Shown here one piece after another: positions 1-12,000 of a stretch of 64,000 nucleotides of DNA; positions within the stretch are counted from its first letter, which is position 1, and each line of letters starts with the position of its first letter. Below the pieces are notes generated by a model. It did no database searches. It saw nothing but the letters and a program-made list of their open reading frames with translations, and was not told the origin of the DNA. Location of the stretch: positions 8,125,001 through 8,189,000 of the forward strand of contig JAJNNQ010000008.1 in the NCBI GenBank assembly GCA_027886175.1, read 5' to 3'. Made by a program: the position numbers and the translations under genes. The DNA comes from Phylloscopus collybita (Eukaryota; Chordata; Aves; Passeriformes; Phylloscopidae).

Positions 1-3000
1 TTTGTGTGCATGTGTGTGTGTCCAGTATTTAAAAAAATAATTAATAATATTCCTTAGTTTTGGGATATTGGATTCTGATTTAAGTGGACTCTTTGCAGCT
101 CAGAGTCCTCTGATGATCAATGAAGGAACACAGAGCAGAATGCAGGAGTATTATTCCTGCAGGTTTTTTTGCAAGGAGTCACTTGACTCCACCTCAAGTA
201 GGGATCTCGTGGCCAGTTGGGATTATTCAAATCTGGCTGGCAATTTACTTTACCATGAAGTTCTCAGGGGTGTGGGCTGTGGTCTAGGCAAACTGTCCCA
301 TGGTTGGAGTCAACTCCAGCTTAACTCAGAGCCCTCCTGCCCCTGATTTAGAAGGACAAAGTGCATGGTCCAAGCTGGCCATGGGAGGGAACTTTGGGAA
401 GAGACTGTGGGGAGCAGCCAGCCAGCTTCAGAAGTTGTAGCATTACACTACAAATCCAGTTTCAAAGATGAGTTCACTTTCTCACCCCATCTTCAGTTCC
501 ACAGTGTGTCTCACAGGGAGCAGCTTCATGCCACAGCTAAAGCAATCTGTGTAATCTAATCTCAAAAGGGGCAGTCTCTTCCCTTTCCCTCTTCTCAGAT
601 AGGTATTTTCATTATTTTCCTCCTCCATTTGGTTCAGCAGAACATAGAAAATTCAAAATTCAACATAGTTGGCTGCAGGACCCCGAGGGGAAGGGAGCCA
701 AGGGGGGTCAGCAGCAGTGGCCCTGTCTGTCCACATCTCCTGGGCACTCCCTGTGTGGGAGCAGCCCAGGGTCACCATCAGAGGGGACACAAGGGAAGCC
801 TGTGCTGTGAGCTGTGTGCTTCAGGTGCTCTCTGCCCATGCAGGTGCTCTGCCTGTGGTGTGTCACGTATCTGCTCCAGAACAGCTGGTTTGAGGATGAT
901 TCTATGGGTCAGGGAAAAAAAAGGAAATGTAGTTTATTTCAAATGTTATTTTTGTTCTTGCATGATGAATCTTTAAAACACACAATCCAACAGGCATTAC
1001 TCTCAGGGTACCTTAAGTTACAGTAGATGTATTTGGATGACTTTGGTTTGTTGTTTTTGGGGTTTTTTTTCCCTGAGAAATGCCAATTCACTGAGCACTT
1101 TGATTCTTGGCACTTAAAAGTAACAATGGTTTCAGGTTAAGTTTGGTGAAGTAAAAAATACTGCTGAAATATCAAAATGCTGAAACTGCCTCCCTCCCTC
1201 TCCTCATGTATCTATCCCTATATTTCCAACCTGCAGAAACCTTTACTTTTTATAAGTAGTTAAAATGCTCACAAAATATTTAATTTTGTGCCAGACAGAT
1301 ATTTTTATTTTGGTTTCTTTTTTTGTTTAGTTTGTTAGAGAAGAAGCTTTTTTTTTTAATCTAGATAGTAAAAATATTGACACAAATCCTAAACTTTTTT
1401 CTGGATTTTTTTTTTTAGTGTTAAACATGATAGCTGCAGCTAAAAGAATTCCAAATTTATTTGAAATTCTAGATTGATTTGAAGGTGGAATAGAACTAAT
1501 GTTTTGGAAAGCTTGATCTTTATTTACTTTGATAATCTCAATGTATGAAGAAGTTATTTTAAATAGGCTTCAATGTAGATCCATTATTAAATTATATATT
1601 CACTTACAGTCACTAATATGGTAACTGCTGAACAAGTTTGGCAGTGATTTCAGAAAAAACATTCCAGAAACTTTAATTTTTTGCCAAAGTTCTACAAGAT
1701 TTTTCCTTAGCCAGAGGAGTGCACCAAGAAGCGCAAGACAAATCAAATTAAGAGGAACTAATGTTCATGAGAAACAGAAATCTATCTTTTGCATTTCTGT
1801 TCATAAAATATTGAACTGGGAATATTTTATGAACAAGGGATAATGGAGAGCAGAGGGATAAATCTAGGAAATGTATGTTGCTCCCTGAAGTATAGCAAAA
1901 TAGTGATCATTGAGTCTGTTTCCCAGCTAATTTCTAGGCTACAGAGTTTTTGGGCTATCAGCACTTACTGAAGTGATCCAGCATGTAATTAACTGTTTCA
2001 GTGTACGGACTGAATTTTCATCATGGTAAATGCAGTATTTTTTAACAAATATACCTACATTTGGAGAGAATGACTTTGATCACTTACTGTATATATTTAA
2101 TATAAAAATTCACAAAATACTTAAATTTGCATGCATCTGGTGTTCCTGTTTCATAGCTCATGTTATAGTTTACTTATGTCTTAGTCATTTGCATCAATTA
2201 AATTGAATTGGAATATTTTTCTCCTCCTACTTTAGCCCTTCATCTTCAGTTGTCAACATGCATATGCCAGTCAGCAGTGTAGCTGTCAAAGCTGACATCA
2301 ACATCTGTACTTGTATTTTTCTGGTGTCTGTATCTGTCTTAATTCTGAGTATTTCTTAATGTTTTTCTTTCTGCTGATAAAAGGGTTTGCAGAGAATTAA
2401 GTTTCTATTATCCCCATCTTTAGGGGCCAGTGGAAATTTCACTGTAGAAACCTGACTTCAGCAAAATTATTATATTCCCATAATTCAGGTCAGATTCTGA
2501 ATATTATAAGCTTTCAGCAGGTTTTTTTTTCCTTGCCATCAAGAAATTAAATTAATTAATTTTAAAAGGCTTATTTCAATTTAACCAGTTATTCCATCAT
2601 TTCATATTCTCCATAATTCACCTAACACAAAAGCTGCGATATTTCTCCTGAAAAGTAAAATTGGAGAGTATGAGGATAGGCAAGTGTGCTCACAGAAATC
2701 TTCATAGTAGTGGTGCAACCAAGTTCTGAGAACATTATTGCTCAAAATATATCCAAGTGTTATTCTGTCACTGAAATGAAACATTTCCTCATTTGCTTCA
2801 ATGGGTGCAGTATTTGTGTGTGTTCCAGATCACTGACTAAAAAATGAAACATTTCAGATTTATAATTCTTCATGTAGAGATTAGGAGAATGTACAAATTA
2901 GCAGAGAACAGTGGAAGCAACTCAGCAATAAGGCTTTTACAAATAAATAAAAAGCATCTAATTTTCAGAGTAAATGAGAGCATACGATGAGTGATGTGCT

Positions 3001-4400
3001 CCTAATGAGTACTGAAAAGCTTCCAGTGTAAATAAACAGATGGTAAAAATACTTAAGTTACAAATTTTTCAAACCACAAATACCTAAGTCACAGGTCTGT
3101 GCTGCAGACCTCAAGGAAAAACATTCATCCAGCTTTTCCACGGTGTAAACATTTTCTTCCTCCTCTGAGGGAGATAGTAAATTGGTACTTCCTCCACACA
3201 GGAAGGTTGTGAAGCTTATTGACCAGCTCGGGTTTTGAAACCTGACAGGTGCTGTGGTACAGCAGGTGTTAGTAACTCAGGAAGAGAGGAAGTTTGGTGT
3301 GAGGATTGGCCAGAAGAAAGTAACTCCAAATTAACCAACTGCAAAAGCAAGTTGTGTCCACAGGAGCACCGGACTCAGGGATTAGGTTATTGGCCTCCAG
3401 AGACATTTGGTTGGTGAGAAATGTGTTGGGAGACAGACATTAGTGGGAAATGCATCTCACTGTGTGTATTAATCTCTGAGTTACTGCATGGTTTTGTTCT
3501 AAGCTCATAGAAAAGTCAGATACACTTCAGAAAATAAAGGCAACATCTGGGAGACATGGATACATTTTGTTGAATAGTTGGATTTATATCGAGCCTCAGT
3601 GCAAAGAGAAAATTTAAAGGAGTTTTTGTTGTGATTATTTAGGAATTATACAGAATGATCTCTAAAGGTCAGGGTAGTTCAAATAGTGCTCCAATCAATA
3701 CTTCTCTTATGTCCTTCAGGGGTAAGCTGATAAACTCCTGTTGGTTACACGACATGTCCATATGTTCCAGTCATGTTTACATAATAATATCATAGGTTCT
3801 GAGATGTTATTTCTGGGGTTTAACATGTTTCATATTTTGAACAGGAAGTAAACATGGGGAAGTCAAATGGGATTTTGTTTCTGCTTCCAGGACTGAGAGC
3901 TGAGTCATATACCCAAGTGGATCAGCAAACACTGGTTTACTCCTTTCCCTAGTAGAAATTGGAGTCCCTCTCAATTCAGGGAAAAGACTGAGTTTTTAAT
4001 TTGAGCTTAGCCAAAGATGACTTCTCAAGAAATCTTGCTCTCATGTTTTGTTCAAGGTCATGTGTTTGACATTTCTACTAGAAAAAAAATGGGAGTAGGA
4101 AGCAGTTTCAGGCACTCAGTGGTTGTTTAGATTGTTGTTTTGACTCAGTTCTATAAACCAGATTAATTTTGTACCTAGTGCTTTAGCCAAAATCAGAAAT
4201 GAGTGGTGTGCATTTAATAAACTTGCTGTTTGCCTTAATTTGTTGAGCTAATCTCCATGATGCTTAGTTTCAGAAGAGTCCAAATAATTCCCAGGGTATA
4301 AAAGCAAATTCCTTTCACGGTGATAGGGACATGACTATGCTTTTTCTCTTCACAGGAGGCTGGTATGTGAATTTCAGAGGCTTTTCCTGGTTTCATGGAA
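1..4400. other. Gene-free AT-rich DNA
   Basis: No supportable gene. The first 21 bases are an imperfect GT microsatellite. A GC-rich patch at about 665-870 is locally open in several frames but has no recognisable protein or convincing splice sites. Bases 1,190-1,202 are a short CCCTC-type pyrimidine run, and T-runs are scattered between 1,060 and 1,420. The perfect hairpin at 1,799-1,834 is listed separately. The rest looks like unique intergenic or intronic sequence. Confidence 0.7.
1799..1834. repeat. Perfect 14-bp inverted repeat (hairpin)
   Basis: The left arm GTTCATAAAATATT (1,799-1,812) is exactly complementary to the right arm AATATTTTATGAAC (1,821-1,834), with an 8-base loop at 1,813-1,820. 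Fourteen perfect pairs with a short loop are rarer than expected by chance in 64 kb, although the AT-rich composition raises the chance rate. The flanks do not pair well, so it is too short for a normal microRNA precursor. It could be a cruciform-forming site or a product of template-switch mutation. Confidence 0.85.
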
Positions 4401-6700
4401 GTGGCAGACTTTAGCTGCTTCGAGTTTACATGTTGGGTGTCCTGAGCGGGTCAGATCTTGTCCACTTCTGAATCCTGTTCCAGACTTCCAGATCTCGCCT
4501 TGGTGCTGATGAATTCCCTCCAGTGCACTTCAGAAACATTTGTGCTTCACTTCTCTCATAACCAGGTACTCCACACAGTCTGTTGTAAATGATTTTGCAG
4601 CATCTTTGGCTCTCAGCAGGAAAACTCTGAATTGCTCCTGGTAATTGCTTCAAATCTGCAGCCCCGACAGGTATTTTTAGGTCTGTCTTGAAGAGACATC
4701 AGCTCCCATACACTTCAACTTCTTTGTCTGGAGTCACTGCAGCTCCAGACATCTCACTGGAATGGGGTGTAATTGTGGTCTCATGCCTTCTCTATCCACC
4801 CACCAATCTCAGCTGCCTTAAAGCAGCCTCCTGCTGTGCTGCAAGGAGCACTTAGAGCCTTTCTGAGCAAAGCAAACTTGAACCGTGGGTTGTGCCTGAA
4901 TTTAAAGACTACCTTGGAAGGAGGAGGAGTGGAGATGCAATGTGAAATCCCTCCTTTAGAGCAATATGACTCATAACAGTGGAACACTTCAAGCTATGGC
5001 TTTCGTCGGAACTGTATGATTTACACTGCTCATCCTCCTGAAATGTTGAATTCTCAGTATTCTCTGTCATTATAGCACAGGTGGTAAGATGTTGTAAGGC
5101 TGATTAACAGGATAATGGAGGTCTAAACCATACTGTCATAAAAGTGAGTAGGATTTGGTGAGAAGGAGGGAAATAATCTGGTAGCACATAAATGTTCAAA
5201 AAAGATTTTACCAAAAAGGGCGAGAGAGAGGAGGAGAAAAGCCACTTTCACTGCTCCATTTAGATCACGTTGTGTCCATGCTAGAACACCAGAACATTTA
5301 TAATCCCTTTGAACTCAGCAGAGCTAGTAATTGAAGTTTTGTGTACAGGCTGCATGCAGCTTCACTGGGCAGCTGCTGGTTACCTCATGCATCTTCAGTT
5401 TTTTCCTTTCAACAGCTTCTAGATGCTCCATAGATGACTCCCAATAAAATGGAAAAGGAGGTGGAAGGAAGGGCTAATAAGGAAGTTGGGAAGTCTAGAA
5501 AGGAGACCAAGATAGGAAGTTTTCTTTCTTATTTTTACTACTTTTATGCAGCCCGAAGGATAAAACTAGCAAGACTGGAAACTTTTTCAACTGGTGCTGT
5601 ATTCTCACGTTTAAAATATAACTTTTAATCTTTTGTAGCTGTTGAAAGATGTGGCTCTGGCTGGTTCCTTGCTTCTAATCAGTGAATAAAGTAAAAATAC
5701 CACCAAGTCTGTCTTTCATCAAGCGAGTGAGAAATCTGTATGGTCACTCTAACACATCTTACCAGAGAGCAGCTGGGATAAGCTCCGTGCTTTGGCAAAC
5801 TGAAGTTTTTTAACTGCTGGAATAGAGTTGATTGAATTGTTGGCTTTTTGCAATACAAGTTTTTATGACTTCTTCTAATATAAAACAGAAGATAGAGAGG
5901 AAACAATACAAAATAATATATCAGTGGCAGATAATGTTAACCTCATAGTGTATTTTTCTATTGCATAGTTTCAAGAAATATTTCAGACTATTCAAAATGC
6001 CTTCCCATCAATTTATATTATATTTGAGAAAAGCAGTATTAAAGTCAGGAAAATATCAGTGCACTTAATATAGACAGCAAATGGACAATAAGTGGATTTT
6101 TTTCTGAATAATGTAATGAATAGGAATCCATCTCCTAATTTATATCAACTCCATGACAATCAAATAAGGCTGATCACTTGCTGGAGCAGTATATTAAGAG
6201 GGAAAATGTACAAACATGATGATAAGCCAGTAAACTAAAGCGGTAAAAGGACAATATGTATTTTTCCAATATGGAAAATGTAATACATTTATCTCTTCAG
6301 ATATTTTTAGAACTACAGCCACAAAAAAAAAGCAAACAACAACAGTAGCAACCACAACCATGCCTTACATAGGGTCGAAGTAGTTTGTTTCAACTGAAGC
6401 TGAACTATTTTTCTCAGGAAGTACTCTGTAGAAACAAAAACATACAAAAACAATTGAAAGAAAATATTTGCTCTGGTAAATCAGTTCATACTCATTGCAA
6501 GAACAATTGAGTTATTTAGCTTAATTGGCACAAGTGCACATAGAGAAATACAATTATGCCTATCAAAATTTTCAGCAGAAATAGTAGCACATGAGCCAAA
6601 CTGGGGAAAAAATCAAGCGATTTTAGTGTTGAAGAATATTTTCAGCAATAAAAGTACCTAAACAGAAAAATTATTTTCTTATTTGAAGATAAGGTAACAT
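4400..6700. other. Gene-free AT-rich DNA
   Basis: Only short unsupported frames. There are moderately GC-rich stretches around 4,430-4,980, a purine run near 5,220-5,240 and an A-rich, CAA-rich stretch near 6,325-6,360. No repeat family, RNA gene or splice-bounded open frame was recognised. Confidence 0.65.
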
Positions 6701-6709
6701 CTACTTGAG

Positions 6710-6930
6710 GTAAATCGCCTCTGTGCAGGAGCCCTCTGTGCTCAATGTTAATCTTTCTGTGTTTCTATGGGCTTTAATCAGGCCTGAGTTTTCAATTTGT
6801 CTGTCTGCATCTGTTTGTCTGTCAGCAACTGGTCCTTTGTAGCTCCTTCTGGGCTCGCTTTATAAAGGTTTTACAAATCTGCACTGGGAAGAAAGCATTA
6901 GTTTAATGGCAGTTCAGCTCAAAACACAGA
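6710..6930. promoter_or_regulatory. Candidate conserved non-coding element
   Basis: This roughly 220-bp block has balanced composition, no simple repeats and no open frame of note. It contains homeodomain-like TTAAT cores, a GGCCTGA segment, repeated CTGTCTG/CTGTCAG motifs (TALE-homeodomain-like CTGTCA cores) and a TTTATAAAGG segment. That texture resembles distal enhancers near developmental genes. Conservation cannot be tested here, so this is a candidate only. Confidence 0.25.
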
Positions 6931-8985
6931 TTCAGCTGTCAGTCTGAACTTCCCCAGTCATTGCAGGGCTCTTTGCTGGCTCAGGGCAGCCAAGACTCCC
7001 AGCTTTGATCTACTGTGGCTTCAGCTGGACCAGTCCCAGCTTCAGCCAGGACATAAACGGGAAGGAACCCTCTCAAGGGAGCTGCATTTAAGGCTAACAA
7101 AAATGTCACCATCACGTCAGTGAGAATGTGTCTTGTTCTTCATGGTTTGTCCCTTTAATATCTTCACTCTGTAAGGTCTCCCAGGCAGTGATTGCTCCTT
7201 TGCGTGGGTGAGATTTGAAAGGATAGTCACTGCAGTAATGCAACTAATATTAATAGACAAAATTTAAAGTGGAAAACTATGCTGTGATATGGATTTGGGG
7301 AATTTAAAAACAAAAATGCCAAAAGGACAGCTTTAAATTACTCCTCTAATAATACATCTGCGGTTACATGCAATATAGGCTGGGTAAATGCACATTCTTT
7401 TCTCCCTTGCATGAATTTAAGTGTAATGCAAAATTGACAGATCCATTCATGCCTATGAAATTAAATCCAAAAAGGTTAGTATAAGCACTAGGTTTAATGA
7501 TCACTGCACAATATAATTAAAAGATGATGTTACTTGAATATCAGATTTTCTGTATGTATGTTTATTTGGAATTCTAAATTGAAAATAAACAAATTCAGAA
7601 GTGAAAAAAAAAAAGTAGAAAAGATGTGTGAAATGTAATGATAATGGTTGACTTCTAAACAGCCAAGGAAATTATAGTCATCTTATGTGTGGGACAGGAA
7701 CAAACACCTCTTAATTGCACTTCATTATAACGTACCTTTCTCTTCTCAGTTGTATATATTAATTATAAAAATCATGTTTCAGAGACGAAAAGCTGTACAA
7801 TAGGGTTTTTTTTCCTTTCCCTCCCTCCCTTGTGCTGTCTGCAGCAGGATGGAAGAACAATATCAACTGTCATCCACAGGAAGAGCTTAAGAGCTTTCAA
7901 AGACAAATCATAAAAAGAATGAAAGGCTATTATAAAAAAAGGAGGAAAATGCTTTGATTTCACAGATTTGCTACTTATTAATGTTTAAGCTTCTCTCTTC
8001 TTCTTAAAAATATCTTCTCATATTGTTTTGTATGTGTTATGTGCAGGTACATCACTTTTTGATGACTATATCACATGGCACGTGGATTAAGTAGATCATT
8101 ATTAACAGATGGAGGTTGAGGGATAAGACAGGGGAAAGGCACTGTAGCAGCCCTCCAGGACTTATGTCAGTTCTCCAGGTAAATTCTAGAGAACTTGAAT
8201 TTTATGACACAAAGTGACACTGTCTTTTGAGGTTTTGTTGGTTTTGTTTGGTTTTTTTTTTCCATTCCAGTTCTTCCATGTGTTTCACTGGAGCAGTACT
8301 TAGAGACCCTTGAAAGTAAGGACGTGATTATCTCAACTCATTTGTGGTCACCTGGGACCAAACTTTCCTTTGGGTGCAGATTGCTTTCTTGGTTTGGATT
8401 TTCAGTTCTGCTGTTTCCTGTACAATCAGCCTGGATGTTTCCTTAAAACCTTCCTTCCTGCTTACAGAGCTGAGTATCCTTGCTGGTTTTGTTGAATCTA
8501 GGAGCTTCCTTGCTGAAGAAGATTTTGTGACTGCTGGATGTCCCTTACAGCATAACTAACCACTGCATGACACTTGGTGTGCAATACCTAGGTGACAAAG
8601 CAGTGTGCAATTTCCTGGTTACACTGGCTTTTATTATCCAGCCTCTGGAAGCTTTTCCCATTTATTCCATTCTTTCCCATTTCCCTCTAGGCCTCTCCTG
8701 AAACAGGAGTCTGTGGTGCTGGGGGTCTTGGTCGCTTCCTCAGGCTGATGGTTTGTTTCTCCTGAGCCTGACACCATCTCCTGCAGCCTCTGAAGATCTT
8801 ACAGATGCAATGTCTCTCTCAGAGTTAGACACAGCCCATGGCTCTTTGTTGCATGCATCACCTGATAGCAGGTGAAGACCTACTGTTGCATGTATATTAT
8901 ATATAACATACATATGCTTGCAGGAAAAAAAAAATATCAATGAACTATATTTCATTAGTAGTTATGACTGTCAGGGTTTCCTGAA
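6930..8985. other. Gene-free DNA with a T-rich stretch
   Basis: No gene supported. Notable only are an A-run near 7,602-7,613, a CCCTCCCTCCC pyrimidine tract at about 7,818-7,830, and a T/TTG-rich stretch at 8,220-8,262 with the usual look of low-complexity intergenic DNA. The frames at 8,344-8,559 (+) and 8,740-8,955 (-) resemble no known protein. Confidence 0.65.
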
Positions 8986-8988
8986 AGG

Positions 8989-9037
8989 TTAAGTGCTCAC
9001 AGAGCACTTAATTTCACTAATCTCAGGTGCTGAGATT
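8989..9037. repeat. Two adjacent perfect hairpins
   Basis: The first hairpin pairs TTAAGTGCT (8,989-8,997) with AGCACTTAA (9,003-9,011) around a 5-base loop. Seven bases on, AATCTCA (9,019-9,025) pairs with TGAGATT (9,031-9,037) around another 5-base loop. In addition CACAGAGC (8,998-9,005) is complementary to GCTCTGTG (9,040-9,047), which allows an alternative long-range fold. The complementarity is seen directly; any function is unknown. Confidence 0.8.
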
Positions 9038-9047
9038 AAGCTCTGTG

Positions 9048-12000
9048 GTTTTCTATATGTGCCTTCCAAACTTTTAAACTACAGCTCCTTCGGAGAATAA
9101 AGAAAAGAACAGACATTCCTATCCAAATGGCAGGTTTGTTACTTCGGTGCATTCCTGGGGGTGGATGCTGGCTTCTGTCAATTGAAGTTTTCTTGCTGAT
9201 GCATTCACATTTCAGATGTGTTGTTGTTTTCCCAGACAGATGAGGGAACTCTTCTCAAAGCTGCCATATACTTTACTAGACCTTATGCTTACTCTGGTGG
9301 GAGGGAAATCCTCCCAGTGTGAGAACATGAGGCTTATTAAATTTAAAGATATAAAAAAGATATGAAGGAGATAGGTACTTTTGATTGGTACTGTTCTCAG
9401 AATACAAACTTTTACTTTACTGATGAATTCCTTTATTTTTTTCCTGCCCCCTGCAAAAAACCCTACCAGTTCCCAGTGAAAATGGTGATAGCTATCAAAG
9501 GTAAAACTCCTTTTCCTCTCTCTTGAATACTTGAAGCTTGAATATTTTTTCAATGGATTGGTAAATTTATTAAAAATAGATTAAATAGTAAAAAAGAAAG
9601 ATGATTTATTTACAGAATTACTCTAAATTGTGAGCAGGAGCTAGACTGGCTAACAGATCATCCTGAGAGACCAGCAAATAGTTTTCTCTTTTTCTTCTCT
9701 ATCATGTGCAGCTCCATAAAGCAGCATATGCTTCTCTGAATGTTTTTTCTCCATTCTTCCTATTATGTACTTTGGTCTGTATTATATGTCAGAGAGATTC
9801 AAAGACACAACAGAATCACTGGAAACTCTCTGCACTCCTCTCTGGTTTAATGTCATTTCTGAAGTAGTTTAACCATTAACATGTATAAAGCCACCTAACT
9901 ACATGAAGAATAATCACATGATTCAGGGTTGTTTTGTTGTTTTGTTTTTTTTTTTCCTAAGGAAATATTAACTTTAAGCTGGGATAACCAACTTCCAAGA
10001 ATTCACATAAAAACATAATGAAGTTAATATTAAATAAAAGGCTTGTGCAAGCTTTTATTTTTACAATGTGCTGATGTGTCCCTGATTTAATCATGTTTTG
10101 TTTATGATTAATGAATGATTCACCTTGAAGATCAAAGTTTGATTCATATCTCATTAAGAATTGGAAGAAATCATCTGTTTAGAAAATAAAAGAGAGCTGC
10201 TTTTTGTCTTATCCAGTACTACAAATTTAGTCAAATACTGAGAATTGAAGCTAAGAGTATATGGGAAAGCTTCAGTTATTACAAGTGTTATCAGACCTCA
10301 GACTGTTCAGGAGATCTTCATGTATAAATTGTGATAATTCAAAACATGAAAAATTATCTTTTTTCCCTACTGTTTTATCATAAATGTTGACTTATGCAGC
10401 TGAACTAAAAATTTAAATGTGGGATTTTTCAGTTTATTTTCAATGTATTTATCAGGCAAAATGAAATCTCTTCATAAAGAAAAGCTAGAAATGTGACCAG
10501 GTTTATTTTTCAAAAGAAAATGCACAGTTGTGCAAGCTTCAGTTTATATTTCACTAGGGGTATAGCCATTTCTGTGACACTTCACCTACATAAAATATTA
10601 GTAGGTAACTTATTTTAGGAAAGATCTGAAGTAAACTGCAACACTAAGGAAAGTATCTATGCTTAAATCCAGAGCACAAAAGTATTTGTCTCTATAAGTT
10701 TATCAGTCTTAATGTGTTGGGGTTTTTTCTGCTCACACAATAAGGATTATTTTGTAATTATCCATATTGGAGTGTGAGTAGGTAAATATGCAGGAAACAT
10801 TTCTAAAGAAAATTGACATAATGGAAAGGTTTTCATGTGCTAGTGACCTGAGATTTACAATGTTGTATCTTTTGATTTTTAGAGGAGAAACACAGTCTGA
10901 AGATTGTCTGGGGTGAATAGATAATGGTTAATTTGATAGCCTAGCATTCATTGTATCTAACAACCTTTTCTGACAAAACAGTTTGATTACAATGATAGAC
11001 AGATGACCATTCTGCTGTTATCACTGGGTGACAGAAAATTGTTTATGCCCTAGTGATAGAACCATTGTCCAAGTAATAATGCAAAATTCATGGCAAAATT
11101 CAACTCTCAACTCATATTTATTTCTAGTTCTCTAATGAAGAGTGAGTGAGCAGGTTTTACGTGTTAGTTCTGGCCCATGCTGCATTTAACTTTCTTAGAA
11201 TAAATCTTAAGTGATAATGATGCATGAGCTGCAGGATGACCAGTTGAAAAACACAATGCAAAACCAGATTGTGTAAGGTGGGTGGGAGTTCGTGCAATAG
11301 TTCAAAATACTTCAAAATGTGTCTCTCCAGAAAAAGCATTGCTGTTTTCCTGGTGGAAGAAACATTTCTGTCTCTTGTTTTCTTCATTTACTGATACAAA
11401 AGTGGACAATTAATTACTTATTTTAGGTAAAGTCTCGCAAGCAGAGGATTATATAATTCAAGATGATTCTAATGGCATTAACATATGATATAAGAATATA
11501 TAAGAGCATAATATATAAGAATGTTACAGTTAATTTGCTTTCCTGTGAAATTTTCTTGATTATTTTATGTATAATTCTGCATTATACTTTCCATCTTAAG
11601 GAAGTTTGAAAACTTTTGAGAAAAATGTCATTTTTCTAGTTCAGTGTGTTTACTGCTGTTCATGCTTTACTTGGATTTTACATTTCATAACTCTTTGTGG
11701 CACGTTTCATTCAAGCTGGTTCACCTTGATATTGACATCACAGAGTTCAATGACTTCTGTATGGTTTGTTTCTCCACTTAAAAATAATATAGCTCTGAGA
11801 ATTGAGTGATCTTTGTCCTGTGGTTTGCTTAATATTGCGGGTTTATGTTTTTTCTATTTGTTCAGAACTATTTGTACTTGGATTATTAATCTATAACTAA
11901 ATGTTGTCCTTTGTGTTCATCCTGCTGACGATATCTGGAATCAGACCAAAGCTCTTTTCCTTAAAATTGTGCAAAGCATGTTTATTGTCACTTTCATCTT

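Noticed and set aside
4297..4304. TATAAAAG, a good TATA-box match
   Set aside because: Several such octamers are expected in AT-rich DNA of this length, and no initiator, CpG enrichment or downstream exon supports a promoter.
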